Notes: generated by a model from the sequence alone, not told the origin. A stretch of DNA of 64,000 bases from Dichomitus squalens LYAD-421 SS1 (GCF_000275845.1 NW_006766883.1:1697163-1761162), one strand, 5' to 3'; counted from the stretch's first letter, positions 1 through 12,205 are shown. A program made the numbers and translations.

Positions 1-516
1 CGTACGACTTCGGGCATGTTCTTCCGCCCTCATGCTGTGCATATTCTCTTTGGCAGTAAGTAGCGGTAGAACGCAGCAGAACGCGGGTACTCTTCCAGCA
101 TATACGGAAGCGGCAGCTGGGAGGTGATGTCAAGTCACGTGGTTGTGTTGCGACTGAGCGTCCTCCTCGCCGGGTGAGATGTTCTCGCCTATCTCGGAGA
201 CCCGCAGAGCTCCGTCTCCGCGGTACGGATGGGGCACATTCCGGCGATACACACGCACTCCGTCCTTTCTCTGGGTATCCTGAGACAGGGAGAGTGGCTC
301 TGACGCTATCTTCCCCCCCCGATTCACGGCACAGACAGCGTGCCGGCCTGGTTAAGCAGGATGCTCTCGAGGGCCACCATTCCCACGAGGCGGCATATAT
401 CCAGACAGTGGGAGGCGACGAGTCATTCACCCGTGCCCTGAGCCCTTCAGGATTCGCATAGAATCTCAAAGCCCGCCAAACCTTACGCTCAGATAACAGG
501 ATCACAACAGACGAAG
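1..516. other. Leading intergenic stretch
   Basis: I see no supported gene here. Short open frames exist on both strands but none has recognisable protein character or splice continuity. The last part is the presumed promoter and 5' leader of the transpeptidase gene that starts at 517. Confidence 0.5.
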
Positions 517-3052
517 ATGCAGATCGATTGGAGCAGAGTCGAGCGGCCTGACGTCGTATTCCAGCCCTTTCCAAGTCGTAGATCCGTCGTATACGGAGCC
601 AAGGGGATTGTAGCGGCATCGCAACCGTTAGCGGTCGAAGCCGGTCTGGAAATCCTCCGCAAGGGAGGAAATGCAGGTGATGCCCCCACGATATCTAGAC
701 TAGGATAAGTTCATCCTAATCATGTCAATACTTAGCGGATGCGGCCGTCGCCACATCCGCCGCCTTGAATGTCACTGAGCCGAGTTGTTGTGGGATTGGG
801 GGGTAAGTCTCACTGTCCATCAAGCTGATGGCATGAGAATTGACATCCTTACGCCGCAGCGATGCATTCTGCCTGTTCTATGATGAAAAGACCAAGACTG
901 TCAAGGCATTCAATGGCTCTGGACGGTCACCAGCTAACTTAACCATTGACTATGTTCGCGGTCAAGGCATCACCGGAAGCACTATCCCTGGAACCAACCT
1001 CAACTCCGTAACAGTCCCAGGTCAGATCAGTATACTTACTATCGCCTCACGTCTGCTCCTGACTTACGAACCTTCACAGGCTGTGCTGCTGCTTGGGTCG
1101 ATACTGTGGAACAATTGGGCAGCGGCAAGCTGTCTCTGGCTGAAGTGCTGGAGCCAGCAATTAGACTGGCGGAGGAAGGGTGCTCTATTGTCATGTTATC
1201 TTGATGAGGGTTTTACTCATCCAAGTTTGCGACAGTTTCCCGGTCACAGAGATCAATAGCTTCGCATATCAACGTTCAGAACAACTCCTGAAGACGGTCT
1301 CGCCGAACGGAGACGAGATGCTGTTGGATGGGAAGGCACCGCTTCCCGGACAATATATGAAGCTCACTAACCTGGCTAAGACCTTCCGCGAGGTTGCCAC
1401 ACACGGAAAGGATGGCTTCTACAAGGGTCGCGTCGCTCAAGCCATCGTAGATCTCATCAAAAGCAAAGGCGGTGTCATGGAGCTTGAGGATCTCGCGAAG
1501 CACAACACAGACTTCGTTGAGCCGATTAAGTACACCTTCAGCGGCGAGGTGACAGTGTACGAGGTTCGTTGCGGAAGCCCGTCGGTTCTTGAGACTCAAG
1601 ACCACTGACTCAATATATTGTAGTGTCCTCCGAATGGTCAGGGCCTCACCGCCCTGATTGCCCTTGGTATCTTGGACAATGCCATGGAGCAAGGAAAAGT
1701 TCGCTCGCTCCTTGAAATGGAACACAACTCCGCAGAGTATCTGCACGTTCTGGTGGAGACTATGAGGTTGGTTATGGCGGTTGTCTTCTCATAGGTAGAC
1801 CGCTCACGTTGTATACATCAGACTTGCCTTTGCAGGTGGGCCCGGCCAATCCTTAAAGGATTTCTGCTCGAGTTGATGCTAAATTGGTGCAGATACCCAG
1901 TACTATGTGACCGATCCTGCGTTTGGCAAGATTCCTGTCGACCAGCTTCTGAGCAAGGTGATTAGCGTCATCGAACCATTGTGGCACATGTGACTGAAGA
2001 TTTGGTTAGGAATATCTCGCGTCGCGTGCCAAGCTCATCGACCCCAGCCGGTCCAACCCCAAGGTTGTCCATGTACGTCTGTCGATGATGGTTTCTTACC
2101 GCCAGCCTGACCCACGCTCTTCAATTTCAGGGCAACCCTGTACACTCTTCAGACACTGTCTACTTCACAGTCGCGGATCAATGGGGAAACGCATGCAGTT
2201 ACATCCAGAGCAACTACGCTGGTAAGCGATCTCTTTGTTTATCGTTGTCTTGTAAGACTCACATCAATTCGAAAGGTTTCGGTACTGGCGGTAAGCCCTT
2301 TCAGGACACGTACACATACATGTCTTGATCATCTGCCAACAGCGGTACCAAAAGGATGCGGATTCACGCTTCAGAACCGTGGCTCAAACTTCTATCTAAC
2401 TCCCGGCCATCCTAATGCTCTCGAGGTACGGAACCATCAGCAAGCGACTGACTCGCGTATCTCAATCTTGCACTTCACCGTAGGGCGGAAAGCGACCGTA
2501 CCATACCATCATCCCCGCTATGGCTCTACGCGGCGACGAGCTGTTTCTAAGCTACGGCGTAATGGGCGGCTTCATGCAGGTAAGCTCACGCGTTCTTGCT
2601 GTCTGTGCCCCCCAATGGCGCGAGCTTATCGATGTCCTTTCCCGCAGCCACAAGGCCATGTCCAGGTCTTGCTCAACCTGCTTCGCGGCTTCACCGTTCA
2701 GGCGGCACTCGACGCGCCCCGCTTCTGCATCTCTGCCGGCAGCCCGGAGACAGAGAGCAACAAGAGCGGTCGTTCCGGTGACATCAACAGCGAAGTATAC
2801 TTCGAGGAGGGGATCCCGGATGCGGTGGTCGAGCAGCTGCGCGGTACGTCCTGTCCTCGCTACATCATACAAAGCAGGTAACTAATGTGTAGTGCAGCAA
2901 TGGGGCACGACGCCCGTCTCGCTACAGGTGTCAAGAGAAGTCTGTTTGGCCGTGGCCAGATCATTCAGAAGCTGAACGACAAGTCGGGTAAGACCGTATG
3001 GGCGGCTGGCTCGGACCCTAGAGCAGATGGTCACGCTGCGGCTCAAATCTAA
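517..3052 (+). CDS. Gamma-glutamyltranspeptidase-like Ntn hydrolase
   Basis: Predicted enzyme of the gamma-glutamyltranspeptidase family, which cleaves or transfers the gamma-glutamyl group of glutathione and related compounds. The start is the ATG at 517, followed by the family N-terminus ([20 protein letters not shown]). The conserved [15 protein letters not shown] and SCCGIGGDAF blocks come after the first introns. The self-processing site is in the exon near 2130-2220: [20 protein letters not shown], whose Thr is the expected nucleophile of the small subunit. This DTVYF form resembles the bacterial YwrD-like branch more than the classical TTHxS form. Later come [13 protein letters not shown] and a C-terminal block with [15 protein letters not shown]. 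Reading through about nine short introns (for example 680-737 with donor gtgatg, and 1565-1624) keeps the frame to the TAA at 3050-3052, so the gene looks intact. I see no clear signal peptide, so a cytosolic enzyme is possible. Substrate preference cannot be told. Confidence 0.85.
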
Positions 3053-3278
3053 GAGGTAGCGACACGAATCAGTACCACCCAGACCAGGAATACCATCTGC
3101 AAGGGTCAGGATGCATCATGAGCGATTAAGCACTTAATATAAGTATAAGATCTCGTACGACGATGTATATACAAATTGTACTACGATATATGAGGTCCCA
3201 TTGGATTATATACGAAGACAACAACACAGTCCCACATACCCAGACATATGCTATGCTGCATTGCAAGCAAGGAGATGC

Positions 3279-4895
3279 TCACATCCACCTGCCACGATGT
3301 CGCTCGTTGCCCTCCAATCCTTTGCGGCGGTACTCTCTGAGTTCCTTTGTGCGGTCGGGACCTGTGATCTTGCCCCATCCAGCGAGAGGCACTACGAGAG
3401 CTGTTTGGTTGTCTTCACTTCCCATCTCCTCAGCGAACGAACAGATGCGTTCTGCTGCGTGCTTCGGAGAGAGCGCGCCTCGCGCGAGGTCAGAGATCTC
3501 TTCGTCTGAGACGACAGAAGACACGCCATCGGAGATCAGTGTGATATGGGACCACTGCTGGCCTGCAAGAGTGTCACAGTCAGTCCAAGTTCCGAAACGA
3601 CAAACATAAGACTCACCTTCGAGCAGCATATGGCGTACTTCTGGTTCAGGCGTCACCCCATATGGCTTGAACTTGAGGTCACCCAAGCTGTATACTGGCT
3701 CAGGACGTCACATCCGGAGGCACTGAGTGGAACACGTACCAACGAGTATTTGCCAAGACGCCCATCCACCTGCAACATACCTTTCAGAGTGTGCCCGACA
3801 TGAAAAATGTGTGGGTGCGTACCGAACCTCTCCGAACGAGTCCGTGGTCAACCCACCCATCATCCTACGCAACCTCACAGATTCCACACGTGATTCGGCA
3901 TGGTGGTTTTCGGTCATGGGCTTGACCCTGCCGGCTTCCGTCGAGGTGAGGAGCACGCGAGTGTCCCTGCAGGTTGATTCCAAACGTTAGCACCCCACGT
4001 CTATCGATAGTGGAAGTGCTCACCCGACGTGAGCGACAGTCAGCGCAAGATGTTCAGATTGAAAGTAGCCCAAATTATCTAAGGATTTGAGGAAGACGAC
4101 GGACGCGGTCGCACCGCACTCCTTCGCTTCCTTCTCCTCAGACAGGATCTTGTCCACCTACACGCGTGTTCGTTTCATGAAAGGTGAGAACGTACAGGAG
4201 ATGGGGACTCGCCTCAAAGAATGCCAGCGTTGCTCGCGCCTCAAGATCCAGCTCTTGCTGGTACGACTCGGCATTCTGGTCGAGCCAGGGTGACAACACG
4301 CCCCCGGTGAACCGTCTGAAATATCCGCCAAGTTCCTTTGCCCAGGCGTAAACTTCAGGTACTTGGGACTTGTGGACGTTCTCGAACAGACCGTGGAGCT
4401 CTTGTCGGCAGAACTGAGACACGGTGGATCCGCCATGGCCATCGTAGATGCCTACGAAGAGCATTTGTCGAGCCAATGTGGTGGGCAATTCGGAGGGAAC
4501 CCAGTCAAGGTTGTGTGCCTTCTTGTAGCTGAGTCTCAGCTCCTCCGGGTCGAGGGACAGCGCGGCAAACGCATAGAAGTCTTCCTGATACCTTCGCAAT
4601 ACCCACAGGAACTCGCTTGTCACTAGATCGTCTCGTGGCACTGGATGGGACGTATGTACCTGCGCTCGCCTCTGAAGTTCGCTACACCGATGAAGTTCGG
4701 ATTATTGAGTGTTAGCCGAGCGGTCCCGCCGTCTGGGAGTGATAATCAGTAGCGGATAATAATCATATCTCACCAAGCGAGAATACCTGGTGTGGAGATG
4801 CGAATGTAGTCATGATATGAAGCGCGAGGTGGGTGCGTCAAACGCGGCAGCGACCGAAGAAGCGAAGGCGACCTGGAGGGGAGAAGCAGTGCCAT
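3279..4895 (-). CDS. PP2C-family Ser/Thr phosphatase, probably mitochondrial
   Basis: Metal-dependent protein phosphatase of the PPM/PP2C family. Metal-binding motifs appear in order: FVGIYDGHGGS (about 4435-4470), LTVAHVGDTRVLL across the intron near 3970-4020, LISDGVSSVV (about 3540), and the C-terminal GSEDNQTALVV (about 3405). The start chosen is the ATG at 4893-4895. Its first exon encodes a basic, hydroxylated, acid-free leader (MALLLPSRSPSLLRSLPRL), typical of a mitochondrial presequence. Exon 1 ends TG and joins GAACTTCAG after an intron ending near 4690, keeping frame. At least four introns follow. Overall architecture resembles the fungal Ptc6/Ptc5-like mitochondrial PP2Cs, but I cannot assign the subclass firmly. 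The gene points towards the transpeptidase gene, tail to tail, 226 bp apart. Confidence 0.85.
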
Positions 4896-5129
4896 GCAAA
4901 AGGGCTACGGCTGCCGAAGCACACATTGAACACAACCTGGCAGGTCGGTAGATAGGAGAATTGAGAGGGAGCGAGGAGGTCGATTAGGTGGCTGCAAGCA
5001 CAGTACTAAGTAAGTACTTAGGAAACACTTGACGGTCCTCAGTTTCCTTCGGGCCGTAACCCTAACCTACTTCCTCAGAGCGCCCTTCTGGCGCCGAGAC
5101 TGGAACATTAATCCCTTACTATTTTCACG
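4896..5129. other. Upstream region of the PP2C gene
   Basis: Presumed promoter of the leftward PP2C gene. No gene is seen. A single short TAACCCTAACC stretch at 5057-5067 is too short to mean a telomeric repeat. Confidence 0.4.
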
Positions 5130-5137
5130 CCAGTGAC
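5130..5137. repeat. Left 8-bp target-site duplication
   Basis: CCAGTGAC directly before the left end of the hAT-type element. It is identical to the copy at 6037-6044. Confidence 0.88.
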
Positions 5138-6036
5138 TAGTGTTGCCGCTAAGCTGAGCCGGCTTATCCAGCTAACTCAGCTTGCCAACTAGACGCCCAG
5201 CTTGTTGCAACAAGCTAAGCTGAGCCGGAGCGCCGAAAATCCAGTTGGTGGTCAGCTCGTTTCCGAGCCAGCTGTCGGGCTAACTCATTTAGTGACGTCA
5301 TACCTGCCGGACTCGGTATATCATTGGTACCGCCACAGCTCGTGAGACCTGGCTGGTGAGCCTTCGGGGACAGACTCAGCTGTGTTCGCTAGATCTCATG
5401 CCTCTCCGAGTTGCAGTATTATATCGGGAGCTATGCAATGTTCATAGGCCTTTGGAGCGATAGTATGTTCTGCGAAAACTGTTGGATACCTCTCAGCCAT
5501 GCCTCGAATAGCACACTGGCAGTTGCAACTTTTCTCTCCCAACCTATACAGTAACAGGTTGCATTCTTTCTTATGTACCACAGGTCAAACATTTGTGCTG
5601 AGGGTTGAACAATTACAATAGGTGTTTCTCTGGCATGGGAGGATTACCCACTTCACTCTACATGTCTAGATCATCATTCACTGGCACTGGCACACTTGAG
5701 CATTATACCTTTTGGTGTGTGGGGCTTTGCACACATATTAACCCGACTCTGTCCATTTTTGGGGGAGGAAGACTGAAGTAATAGACATTTGCTTCCATTT
5801 CACGCATGTATATGTGTAATACTGCGGAGACTGTGATGCTCGCTCTATGGCGTTCATCGCATGCAACATCTTGCCGTATCTGGAATGTGAGCTTGCAAGT
5901 CAAGCCGTGGCTGGGGCCTGGCCAGGGAGTTGGCGCTCAGCTGGCCGGATCTCGGCTTAGCTTGCTCCGGCTTGATGATCCAGCTCGATCCAGCGCGTCA
6001 GCTTGGCTTAGCTTAGCTGGCTTGGCGGCAACACTA
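5138..6036. mobile_element. Non-autonomous hAT-type DNA transposon, 899 bp
   Basis: Seen directly: the ends are perfect 12-bp terminal inverted repeats, TAGTGTTGCCGC at 5138-5149 and its reverse complement at 6025-6036. The element is flanked by an exact 8-bp direct duplication CCAGTGAC at 5130-5137 and 6037-6044. Just inside both ends lie many copies of short AGCT-centred motifs such as AGCTGAGCCGG (5152-5162 and 5218-5228), AAGCTAAGC and AGCTGGC, in opposite orientation at the two ends, as in the subterminal repeats of hAT elements. Known for the family: hAT transposons make 8-bp target duplications and have short TIRs with dense subterminal repeats. The interior has no transposase-like frame (the longest is about 61 codons), so it must be mobilised in trans. 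The undamaged duplication suggests a fairly recent insertion. Confidence 0.88.
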
Positions 6037-6044
6037 CCAGTGAC
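6037..6044. repeat. Right 8-bp target-site duplication
   Basis: CCAGTGAC directly after the right end of the hAT-type element. It matches the left copy at 5130-5137 base for base. Confidence 0.88.
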
Positions 6045-6209
6045 ATCGTCGCCCACACACCTAGTCGCTGTCGTCAATTGCGCACGTGTCTATGAGTCCT
6101 AATATCGTACATGGTCACGACCAAGATAGTAAAGAGAAACAGTACTAGTAGGCAGATGTGATGCCCATCAAGTACCACGATATTCGACTTCTGCCTCCCC
6201 GATTCCGCT

Positions 6210-8573
6210 TCAGTGGACCAAGGAAACACGTAAGGGCATCACAGCTCCAAGCTCCAGCTTATCCTTCACCAACGGTATCATGAGCCCAGCCGGCACTCGC
6301 ATAATTTCGTAGTGCTCCTCGGGCAGCCCGAACTCAAATCGTTCCAGTAATTCGGCGGCAAGAGCTTGCATCTCGATCACTCTGGAAAGAACGTGTGAGT
6401 ATGGAAAGGCGTGTCGAATCGACCCTTGACTTACGAGAATCGCCAGCTACATCCAGCAAACCCAGGACTTAGCTAAGCCATCATCAATCCAGAAAAGTAC
6501 TCACCCAATGCAACCTCTTATCCCAGCAGCTGAGATGTCGATCAGCTTTCATATCTAATGTGATACCAGGAGAACAGATCTACTCACAGAAAGTCATGCT
6601 ATGTCGGAGCGCCACTCCGCCGTTAGCTCAAGATCGATTCACCACGGCGGTCGATGATACTCACAGATTGGCAAATACGCCCACTCTGACTTGCTTCGTT
6701 AGGTCAATGTGCAAGAAACGATCCGGGTTCCAAGTGTCGGCATCGGCTCCCCAAACCTGCGGAAGCCTTTTTCGTGCGTGAGTAAAGTGCATTGTAAGAG
6801 TACGGCAGATGTCCCACCTATTGTATGCACAGAACGAGCAGGATATCCACTGCCCCGCCCGTACAGGGATTGAATCAATGACGTCCCCCGTGGCCGACAC
6901 GATGGGCTCCGACAAGGGAATGACATCGTCGTGGACTGCCTCCCTCCACAAGCCGAAGACAATCGGGTGGAACCGGAGCGTCTCCTATCAAAAGGATTAC
7001 AGCTACTTTCGAAGTGGTGGTATGGCAGATTTGAGCACGCACCTTGATAGCGTTCATCACCGATGTCATGGAGTCGAGATCGTCAATAGTGAATCGCGTT
7101 CCGCCACGAGCAAGCACTGCGGCACGGGTTGCCCTGATTTCCTCGCGCATCTTCGCTTGGTACTCGGGATGTTTCGCCAATTCCCACAACATCCAGGACA
7201 GTGTGCTAGCGGTTGTTTCGTGACCTGCGAACGTGAGGCTCTGCATTTGGGCAGTCATCTCAACATAATCGAGCTGTGTCTTCGGATCCTCAGACGAATT
7301 AGCTTTGACTAGAATGAGAACCATAAGGTTAGAATGACCCAACTTCACATCAAGCAAGGGAAAGCCGACTAACCCAAGATACTCATCACGTCCTTCTTTC
7401 CGTCCTCGTCGGATATCCCTCCGGTAAGTTCATCGAGGACCTCACTCGAAACTTCGTGGAAGACGCGAGTCATATGGCGCATGTGACGATGTTCCGCGGT
7501 CGGTGTATACTGTACGTATCGCAGCAGCGAATCCGGGAAATAATTCCACATCGACCGCCAGAAGACCAGCCACTTCGACGGATGCAACGATGTTTTGAGG
7601 CTTTGAAAACAAGATCTCACTATACCGCGGACTGACTAGCATGTAGGGAGGGCTCACAAGATGTTGTTGTACACACTAGATAGCCGATCATTCCTCTCGT
7701 CCAGAGCGCCATAGTCATAAGCAAATGCAGCTACACAGAATGACTTGTCAAGAAGGAGATGAGAGCGATTCATACACACGCACCTTCGCCGATGATATCC
7801 AAGGTGGTTCTAGCTAGCCACTTATTCACGGCCACTGTTCCAGAGGAGCTGTCCAGGACTTCCGTCTTCCATTTGTCGCACATCTGGCCAACAAAAGCCA
7901 GTCATGGAAGGGTTAGCGCCTGCGTATACGAATGGGACATAACACACCTTGGTGCCAATGTCCTGGAACAATGTGAGGAAGGAGCGAAGTTGAGGGGCAC
8001 TGAATGCGGGATTCATGATCTTCCTATGACGCTGATGCACCTCGCCCTGCGCCGAGATAATCCCAGGGCCGGTGAACATTTTTGTCACCTCTGTATGGTC
8101 CCGACGCTTGGCGTAATTGTAGCCCGACTTGTGGAAGATATGTTGCATCGCCTGGACAACCTGAGCATGAGCTGCGATAGCGCGGGAGATAGTAAAGCTC
8201 TTCGCGTGCCTTGGGGTCAGCGGTCATCAGGACCTGAGTCTTGAGGTCTCCGTTGAGATCAGGACGTATACGACATAGCGAACAGATCTTACCCCAAGAT
8301 GGCTAGCGATACGCCAGGTAGCACCGTACTCCTTGACCCACTTGAAGTCAAGCTCTCCGACTTCTTGCTGGCGAACAGTGGCGATATCATGACCTATATT
8401 TGGCCCGACGTAAGCTCTGTGACCTGCAGACAGAACACACTAAACCACGCACCAAACAACCAGGAAGGAGACGGCGGTCCTCTGATATGTGACAACGACC
8501 TATAGCGGCGGCGAAAGACGATCCTGATAGCGGCCGCGAGCGCGAAAAGGAGGACGAGCACGAGGAGCTGCAT
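6210..8573 (-). CDS. Cytochrome P450 monooxygenase
   Basis: Haem-thiolate monooxygenase of the microsomal type, substrate unknown. The ATG at 8571-8573 opens a hydrophobic membrane anchor (MQLLVLVLLFALAAAIRIVF), a basic stretch, and a proline hinge IRGPPSPSWLFG. Landmarks in order: FKWVKEYGATWRI; HRRHRKIMNPAFS (about 8030); I-helix FAGHETTASTLSW with the AGxxTT oxygen-activation motif (about 7220); K-helix ETLRFHP (about 6980, ExxR); DTWNPDRF (about 6730). The haem loop F-SAGIRGCIG, with the Cys ligand, is split over tiny exons at about 6500-6600. The tail after the last splice is VIEMQALAAELLERFEFGLP, ending with TGA at 6210-6212. There are more than ten introns and no disruption that I can see, so it is probably functional. 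A decayed relative lies just upstream (9.6-11.4 kb). Fungal P450s of this shape often belong to expanded tandem families used for secondary or xenobiotic metabolism. Confidence 0.87.
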
Positions 8574-9600
8574 GGTAAGGGTTTGTCGGTTGTGCTTGGA
8601 AGCGAGAGTGTGCCCAGCTCCCATCCGACTCCCTTGGCTTCTTATATCGCATTTATTTATTGTCTTCCGATGAATATTAGATCTGACCCAGTGGCGGATT
8701 CTCAAGGGAATATCGCCGAACTCGGGGAACGCTTGCTGGCATTTCTATACCATCCGAAGGGGGTGAATGGACAACGTGAGATCTATCCCTTGAAGCTTGA
8801 CATGTAGAGCGACCCTAAGCATCACTAATCATGGTGATCGGGATATAGCGACCGCGGAAGCGTATGACAAGCTTCTTGCGGCCCGCATGTCGGATGGTGG
8901 GTAACATATCGCGTCGGATTGTCAGAAGGTCTGACAGGCTTTGCGAGCTTCCAAGAGGCGCATGCAGTGCTTTGACCTCTTATTTGGCGACGCAGGGAGG
9001 TGAAGAAGCTTGATTTCCGTTCTCCGACCGGCGACACCATGGTTTCGCTGTGTCGACTTTGAGGGCCATTCGCACACCAGGCGCCGGTCCCGTCAGATGA
9101 GCAAGGACCTAGAACAAGGTTGACGTTAACGATACGCATCGAATGTTCATATGGACAAGGCGATGGGAAACAAAGTCAGTACTCACAGTGGTATGTGAGA
9201 AGAAGGTTGGTCGGCGATATGACACAATCGGCCCTCTTGCGGCCCGTTTGGTAATCGTCGTTCGCGTCATGCACCGCGGTCCCCGACCCCATGCAACGTC
9301 GTGCTCGACAGGCAATTCTTGTCGACTGTCTATTCTTGGATATTGAAATTCTTGCACGTCCTATCAGTCATGAACCGTCGCACGCACTGGCACCACCGGA
9401 GCAGTTGCAAGGACCTGATGAGTTACACTCCACCAACAATGTATCGCAGGCGCTATGGCGATATATGAAGGTGGAGGCTGCGCTTGGTGAGCACCGAATT
9501 GCGAATGGCGCTCTTTGATGCTGCTAACGGTGCTAAATCGCTCCTAGTAGAGACATGGGTGAAGATCAAGGGACCGAGGAAACGCACAGCGATATGGTCG
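8574..9600. other. Region between P450 gene and P450 relic
   Basis: Contains the presumed promoter of the leftward P450. The frames around 8825-9360 have no recognisable protein content. I see no repeats. Confidence 0.4.
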
Positions 9601-9619
9601 AGCCGAGGTATCATTGACA

Positions 9620-11400
9620 ACGGGCCAAGGAGGTCCATCGATCCAGCTGAAATGCACTGATGATCATAGATGTCGTCCTTTGGTAGCGAGAACTCGAACT
9701 TGTCGACAACCTGCTCCATACGAGGGCCACCAACTAGGCATATACTCATATCAGCCATCCATGTATCCGGTCAAGAGAAGGACAACGCTGACCCAAGCAC
9801 GCGCGAACACCAGCAGCTAAGAACAAGGATACAATCAACACGGTTCCTCTCAGCAGTGTATGTTGTACTTACAGAAGCCCCCCCTGGGGTACTAACAGTG
9901 TCAGACGCTCATGACGGTACGGGAGACCCACGAGTTGGTGTACACGCCGACCTTCGTTCACTTCGCGGGGGCGATGAAAGAGAAACCGTTGGAGTTCTAA
10001 AAATCGGCATCTTTGCCCCAGACTTTGGGCAAACTGGAAAGTCAAGAGTCTGTCAGACGACTCCGCACGTCATCCGGAGTAAGACTGCAGGACCGCATGC
10101 CAATCATAGCCGCAGAAAGACGTCGTAGCCCGTTGGCCAGCCTTCACAGGGATCGCGTCAAGGGTATTGCCAGTAGCTGAGATGAGCGGAACCGAAGGTG
10201 GGATCACGTCGTCTTAGAGGGCTTCAGAGGAAAGACTGAAAGCGATGGGTCGACATCGCGGAGTCTTCTGTGCAGGTCCTGTGCTGCGCATATGCAGATC
10301 AGAGTATTACGACGCACGATTTCAATGAGGGCGAACATTGATGACATTGTTCAACAGAGGCATCGAGGTCGTCAATGGTGAACCGCATCTCTGCTCGGGC
10401 CCGCGTTGTCTGAGGACCTTGGCCCGGAGCTCGGCGTCGTAGTCGGCGTCCTTCCTCACTCACAAAGCGACCACGAGACAGTGCGGGCAGTCGTCCGATG
10501 TCCAGCGAGCCTGAGTGTCTGCACCTGGGTTTTCGTGGCAGGCGGGTCTCAGGCTTTTCTGATGCATTAACCCTAGCCAGCTGGAGGTAGGTCAGCTTGC
10601 TTGCCGGTGATTGAGCAGGAGTTATGGACCTGGTTCACCAAAGATACTCATTGCGTCCTTGCCAGTGTATCCCTCAGCCTTCGAGAGGAACTGCTTGAGA
10701 GGCCTCGATAGCCCTATCAGGGAGGTGATCCCACGTCGTTCGGATAAAGAGTGCGAACTGAAGTTGATGCAACGCGGCCTCAGTGCTGGTGGAACATCAA
10801 ATAGTGGCCTTCAAAGCGCAAGTAATCAATGGAGTAGTACCCACAACAACGAGCCATACTCCCACGCCAAGCGGTTGTCCGCCTCATCGTCTCATCCAGT
10901 AATCCATAGTCGTAGCCAGACACACCTAGACAGGACGGGAGAGGGTATTTTAAAGAAAATCGTGGCAAATCACCTGCTCCGATGACATTGGGAGTCGTTC
11001 TCGCTTACCGTTTGCTCACGAACAGCTTGATTGGGAACAGACACATTTTCTTGCTGATTTCCTCGAACGGCGGCAAGAAGCCTCGAAGATGGGCTGCGAG
11101 GAATGCAAGGTTCCTGATTTTCCGCTGAAGCTGTTGGGGTTGAGCAGGACCTCCAGCAAGTGCTTCCAACGACCGAGTCAGGTCCCTCCTTTCGGATAGT
11201 CGTGGTCAGACATCTGGATGATGCGTTGAGAGGCCCCATGAAAGCTGCATAAGAATCAGGCCAATGACTGGAGAACGTGTACTTTGCCTTCCAATTGGCG
11301 GCCACGAGCATGTCCGTGTAGAGGATTGGTAAGACACTGCCGGATACGAACAACAGAATGCTCACTTCATATTGTCTGATACACCAGGTATAGTCATACA
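9620..11400 (-). pseudogene. Decayed cytochrome P450 paralogue
   Basis: Aligning by eye to the intact P450 downstream shows the same landmarks in the same order but damaged. The C-terminal block reads MEQVVDKFEFSLP (about 9680-9725), against RFEFGLP in the intact gene. The K-helix region near 10235-10270 translates like KTPRCRPIAF instead of ETLRFHPIVF, losing the essential Glu. A DDLD-type stretch (GAGGTCGTCAATGGTGAACC in + orientation, about 10363) matches the live copy. The I-helix AGHETT has become CHEN-like near 10520-10550. The stretch around 11090-11130 matches the N-P-A-F-S region. Frames are broken repeatedly and I find no haem-Cys loop. No membrane anchor is recognisable at the 5' end. 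Limits are approximate; the downstream half is clearer than the 11200-11400 part. Confidence 0.72.
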
Positions 11401-12205
11401 CCTTGAGCAAAGCAAGCTTTTGTTCCTGAGGACAAAGTCGCGACCTACACTCACAAGGTTAGATGAAGGACCTACACTCGTTACCATTCCAGATGCTGAC
11501 TGACTGAACACCCAAGACAGGGAGGGTGCTCGAATATGCTTGAGCGACCTGTAGCGACATCAACGAACGGGATTCGCCATTAACGCAAGAACCAGGAGAG
11601 CGAGAAGTGAGGTTAGTTACGTCCCAACGATGTTGAGTTGAGCTGTGGCATGTTGCTGTGCGTTGAGGAGTTATGTACTGGGTCGGCGGCCCGGTTGTAC
11701 GAAGTATGACTATCACAAGCTTATGTGAAGCGGTCTTATACATAGCTCAATTCAATCGATGTCGCGTCTGTGCAAGCCGTATTATGCAGAGTCAAGTCAA
11801 AGGTCATGACGCTTGTGATTCGACTCCAAAATGTGGTTACGCTGATAAGATGCACGGGCGCCGACGGCCTCCGAGTTCCTCGGATGGGTCTCGCGAGCAC
11901 GTGGCTAAGTCAGGGCGCCTGCCCCTGCCAGTGCGCGCACGACGCGCATTGCGGTCGCCGCCAGCTGCAGTGAGACTTGCGTTCCCCGCAACCAAGTGCA
12001 GCTTCCTCTGTCGTCGTTGATAGTCTGCTCTGCTTCGGCTTCGCTCTTCTACCTCTCTCTGTGTGCAGGATACCTATCACGTTTACCGCCGCGGCGCCTG
12101 GTCGGGACCCTCCTCAGGAATTATACAAGTACCAGCGTGGGCTACTCCGTAGACCCTTAGAATGTTTGATGACTGTCAGTATGTCCATAGCACAAGTCCT
12201 ACAAG
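11401..12205. other. Region upstream of Vps18
   Basis: No gene can be supported. The right-hand half is the presumed Vps18 promoter and leader, and includes a pyrimidine-rich stretch near 12030-12065. Confidence 0.4.

Noticed and set aside
5057..5067. TAACCCTAACC, telomere-like repeat
   Set aside because: Fewer than two units and no array; expected by chance.
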